A stretch of DNA of 7,927 bases from an uncultured Clostridia bacterium (GTDB lineage Bacteria > Bacillota > Clostridia > Christensenellales > Borkfalkiaceae), in the NCBI GenBank assembly GCA_946624395.1, contig CAMORY010000014.1:1-7927 (forward strand), given 5' to 3'. A program made the translations under genes and the position numbers. The notes under the pieces are model-generated. The model saw nothing but the letters and a program-made list of their open reading frames with translations, made no database searches and was not told the origin of the DNA. This document shows positions 6,298 through 7,927 of this stretch, piece after piece (position 1 is the stretch's first letter; the number at the start of each line of letters is the position of its first letter).

Positions 6298-6319
6298 ACG
6301 CGGTATTTTATGTTATTAT
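6291..6319 (+). promoter_or_regulatory. SigA-type promoter for the TM1266-SDR-thyA operon
   Basis: A -35 TTGCTA (6291-6296, 4 of 6 to consensus) and a -10 TATTAT (6314-6319, 5 of 6) are separated by exactly 17 bases. The -35 overlaps the sigK stop codon. Transcription would start near 6326, giving a leader of about 25 bases. This would let the metabolic genes be expressed in growing cells although sigK just upstream is sporulation-specific. No real terminator lies between; CGTTT-GCT-AAACG (6288-6300) is only a 5-bp hairpin. Confidence 0.55.
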
Positions 6320-6349
6320 TTTTACGTAAGAAAATTTTACAGGGTGATT

Positions 6350-6592
6350 ATGGAGAACAAATTAGCCGTGCTTGCCGTTATGGTAAGCGATAACGAATCG
6401 GTGGAAACGGTAAACGCGCTACTTCACGAGTTCCGCGGCTACGTGGTGGGGCGTATGGGTATACCGTATAAGCCTAAAAACGTCAATATCATAAGCGTGG
6501 TTTTGGACGCGCCTGCGGAAGCGATAAACGCGCTTTCGGGCAAAATGGGTATGATAAAAGGCGTTTCGAGCAAGGTTTTGACCGCTAAATAA
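6350..6592 (+). CDS. TM1266-family protein (putative iron-only hydrogenase system regulator)
   Basis: This 80-residue protein matches the family named after Thermotoga maritima TM1266. Members are small ACT/NikR-C-like ferredoxin-fold proteins often encoded beside [FeFe]-hydrogenase maturation genes and annotated as a putative regulator of that system. Visible family features are an N-terminal beta strand (LAVLAVMV, 5-12), a helix with LLHEFRGYVVGRMGIPY (24-40), a second strand (NIISVVLDA, 46-54), and the conserved ending INALSGKMGMIKGVSSK (59-75). It has no DNA-binding domain, so direct regulation is unproven. The ATG at 6350 follows an AGGGTG site (6341-6346). An in-frame ATG at 6266 inside sigK would add 28 unlike residues and is rejected. 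The next gene starts two bases after its stop, so the two are probably coupled. No hydrogenase gene is in the window. Confidence 0.85.
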   Translation: MENKLAVLAVMVSDNESVETVNALLHEFRGYVVGRMGIPYKPKNVNIISVVLDAPAEAINALSGKMGMIKGVSSKVLTAK

Positions 6593-6594
6593 CT

Positions 6595-7386
6595 ATGGAT
6601 AAATTTACGTTTATAAGCGGCGCAACGGGCGGGCTTGGCAGAGTTTACGCGTTTTGTTGCGCCGAAAAAGGCTACAATCTGTTTTTGACGGGCAGAAGCG
6701 AAGAGCGTCTTTCCGCCCTTAAAAAGGAATTGAACGCGAAATTCCCCGCCGTTCGGATAGAATACTATCCTTGCGAACTGACGGACGATGTATCGCGCAG
6801 AAAACTTTTAGGGTACGCGGAAGAAAGCGGGTTTAAGTTCGACAGAATAATAAACGTCGCGGGCGCGGATATTCAGAAAGCGTTTACGGCGTACACGCCA
6901 GAAAAGGTGCTGTTTCAAATTCGCGTAAACTGCGAAGCGGCGCTTACGTTAACGCACGGGCTGTTAAAATGCCGCGCGGACAAGTTGGAAATACTTACTG
7001 TCAGCAGTATGTCGGGCGTTTCGCCCATGCCGTACTTTGCAATTTATTCGGCAACCAAAGCGTTTTTAACTAATTTTTTTACCGCGCTGCACTACGAACT
7101 TAAAAAAGACGGGGTGAAAATCACGACGGTGCTGCCCGGGGGTATGCCTACCCGCCCCGATTTAATAGAAGAAATCAAAAAACAGGGGCTTGGCGGCAAA
7201 CTTTCGTCCAAGCCGCCAGAGTTCGTGGTAAAAAAATCGCTTAAAGCGGTAAGCAAGAACAAAATAATATGCGTGCCGGGGGCGTTCAATAAATTTTTGT
7301 ACTTTTTAATGAAACTCGCGCCCAAACGCATTGTTTTACGGTATATCGCAAGAAGATGGAAAAATTATTCTAAAGACGCTTTTTAA
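6595..7386 (+). CDS. Short-chain dehydrogenase/reductase (SDR), classical type, NADP-preferring
   Basis: This is a 263-residue cytoplasmic oxidoreductase with a Rossmann fold. The nucleotide-binding motif is SGATGGLG (8-15). R34 after the second strand suggests NADP(H) rather than NAD(H). NVAG is at 87-90, the active-site Asn at N112, the catalytic Ser at S138, and the YSATK motif gives Y151 and K155, so the catalytic tetrad is complete. PGGMPTRPD (181-189) is the usual segment after strand 6. The C-terminal tail (about 231-255) is hydrophobic and then basic (FLYFLMKLAPKRI...RRW), as in DltE/YqjQ-like SDRs, and may touch the membrane. The substrate cannot be told from sequence. The ATG at 6595 starts two bases after the previous stop, with no clear ribosome-binding site, so translation probably depends on coupling. 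thyA follows 13 bases after its stop. Confidence 0.9.
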   Translation: MDKFTFISGATGGLGRVYAFCCAEKGYNLFLTGRSEERLSALKKELNAKFPAVRIEYYPCELTDDVSRRKLLGYAEESGFKFDRIINVAGADIQKAFTAYTPEKVLFQIRVNCEAALTLTHGLLKCRADKLEILTVSSMSGVSPMPYFAIYSATKAFLTNFFTALHYELKKDGVKITTVLPGGMPTRPDLIEEIKKQGLGGKLSSKPPEFVVKKSLKAVSKNKIICVPGAFNKFLYFLMKLAPKRIVLRYIARRWKNYSKDAF

Positions 7387-7399
7387 AGGGAGAAAAATT

Positions 7400-7927
7400 A
7401 TGAGTTTAGCGGACAAGGTTTTTATAGAAAACTGCAACGACATTTTGAATAACGGAGTGTGGGATACGGACAGACCCGTTCGCCCCAAGTGGCTGGACGG
7501 CACGCCCGCGCACACCGTTAAAAAGTTCTGTATCGTAAACAGGTACGACTTATCTAAAGAGTTTCCGATTCTGACTTTAAGGCGCACGGCGTTCAAGTCG
7601 GCAATCGACGAAATTTTATGGATATGGCAGAAAAAGTCCAACAATATTCACGACTTAAACAGCCATATATGGGACAGTTGGGCGGACGAAACGGGTTCTA
7701 TCGGAAAGGCGTACGGCTACCAACTCGGCGTGAAACACAAGTATAAAGAAGGGGAGTTCGACCAGGTGGACAGGGTACTGTTCGATTTAAAAAACAACCC
7801 GACTTCCCGCAGAATTATGACTAACATTTATACGTTTGCCGATTTATCCGAAATGCACCTTTACCCGTGCGCGTATTCTATGACGTTCAACGTTCCGGAC
7901 GATACCTTAATCGCAATCATTACCAAA
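7400..7927 (+). CDS. thyA: Thymidylate synthase, 3'-partial
   Basis: ThyA converts dUMP to dTMP with methylene-tetrahydrofolate, which is oxidised to dihydrofolate. The window shows 176 codons with no stop; complete proteins are about 260-320 residues. Visible features are DRPVRPKW (24-31) with the phosphate-loop arginine, EILWIWQKKSNNI (71-83), IWDSWAD (90-96), AYGYQ (104-108), SRR (136-138) and the catalytic cysteine C157 in YPCAYSMTFNV. The residue after this Cys is Ala rather than the His of E. coli; as I recall from the family this PCAYSM form is common in Clostridia-type enzymes. The ATG at 7400 has a strong AAAGGGAG site (7385-7392) seven bases upstream that overlaps the end of the SDR gene. 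An A/G-rich start region without a terminator suggests one operon with the two preceding genes. The folate-dependent enzyme implies a dihydrofolate reductase elsewhere. Confidence 0.95.
   Translation, partial: MSLADKVFIENCNDILNNGVWDTDRPVRPKWLDGTPAHTVKKFCIVNRYDLSKEFPILTLRRTAFKSAIDEILWIWQKKSNNIHDLNSHIWDSWADETGSIGKAYGYQLGVKHKYKEGEFDQVDRVLFDLKNNPTSRRIMTNIYTFADLSEMHLYPCAYSMTFNVPDDTLIAIITK

Noticed and set aside
6288..6300. CGTTT-GCT-AAACG hairpin as a sigK terminator
   Set aside because: The stem is only five weak base pairs and is followed by mixed sequence rather than a T run; it overlaps the stop codon and the -35 of the next promoter.
6266..6349. N-terminal extension of the TM1266-family gene starting inside sigK
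   Set aside because: The extra 28 residues are unlike the family and are out-of-frame sigK sequence plus promoter; the ATG at 6350 has its own ribosome-binding site and gives the family's usual ~80 residues.
7336..7644. Minus-strand 102-codon frame over the SDR-thyA junction
   Set aside because: It is antisense to two clear genes and shows no recognisable domain or ribosome-binding site.

Overview
This window looks like a short piece of chromosome from an endospore-forming member of the Clostridia (Firmicutes), probably an uncultured anaerobe. The evidence is a complete tricistronic GerA-type germinant-receptor operon, an intact sporulation sigma factor with the SigK signature, and a small TM1266-type protein typical of organisms with [FeFe]-hydrogenase. 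By eye the base composition is moderate (about 45% G+C), with short intergenic gaps. I cannot fix the genus. No rRNA, tRNA, CRISPR array, insertion sequence or prophage structure is visible.

Layout. Bases 1-909 (+) hold most of a lipoate-protein ligase A. Its 5' end runs off the window, and the first ~60 bases look corrupted around a G5C11 run. It converges, with a 13-base gap, on a minus-strand germination operon (4686 down to 923) in the order GerA subunit, GerB permease, GerC subunit. Successive genes overlap by 8 and 20 bases. Upstream of that operon, and separated from it by a clear intrinsic terminator, is a minus-strand gene for an unrecognised three-helix membrane protein. It may be preceded by a 40-codon open frame. 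This unit is transcribed divergently from sigK across a 296-base intergenic region that carries a 16-base palindrome and a possible SigE-like promoter for sigK. After sigK, on the plus strand, a good SigA-type promoter precedes a compact operon: a TM1266-family protein, a short-chain dehydrogenase/reductase, and the first 176 codons of thymidylate synthase, which runs off the right edge.

How the parts relate. The centre of the window is about spore biology. SigK is the late mother-cell sigma factor, here made with a pro-sequence that should need membrane proteolysis. The Ger proteins form the receptor in the inner spore membrane that senses germinants. The membrane protein between them is a candidate sporulation protein by position only. 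The flanks are housekeeping or metabolic genes (lipoylation, dTMP synthesis, an oxidoreductase).

The most unusual points are a GerC subunit with no lipobox cysteine and a Ser/Gly linker, the unannotated small open frame and palindrome in the sigK divergent region, and the apparent frameshift at the left edge. I found no convincing evidence of a wholly new multi-gene system.
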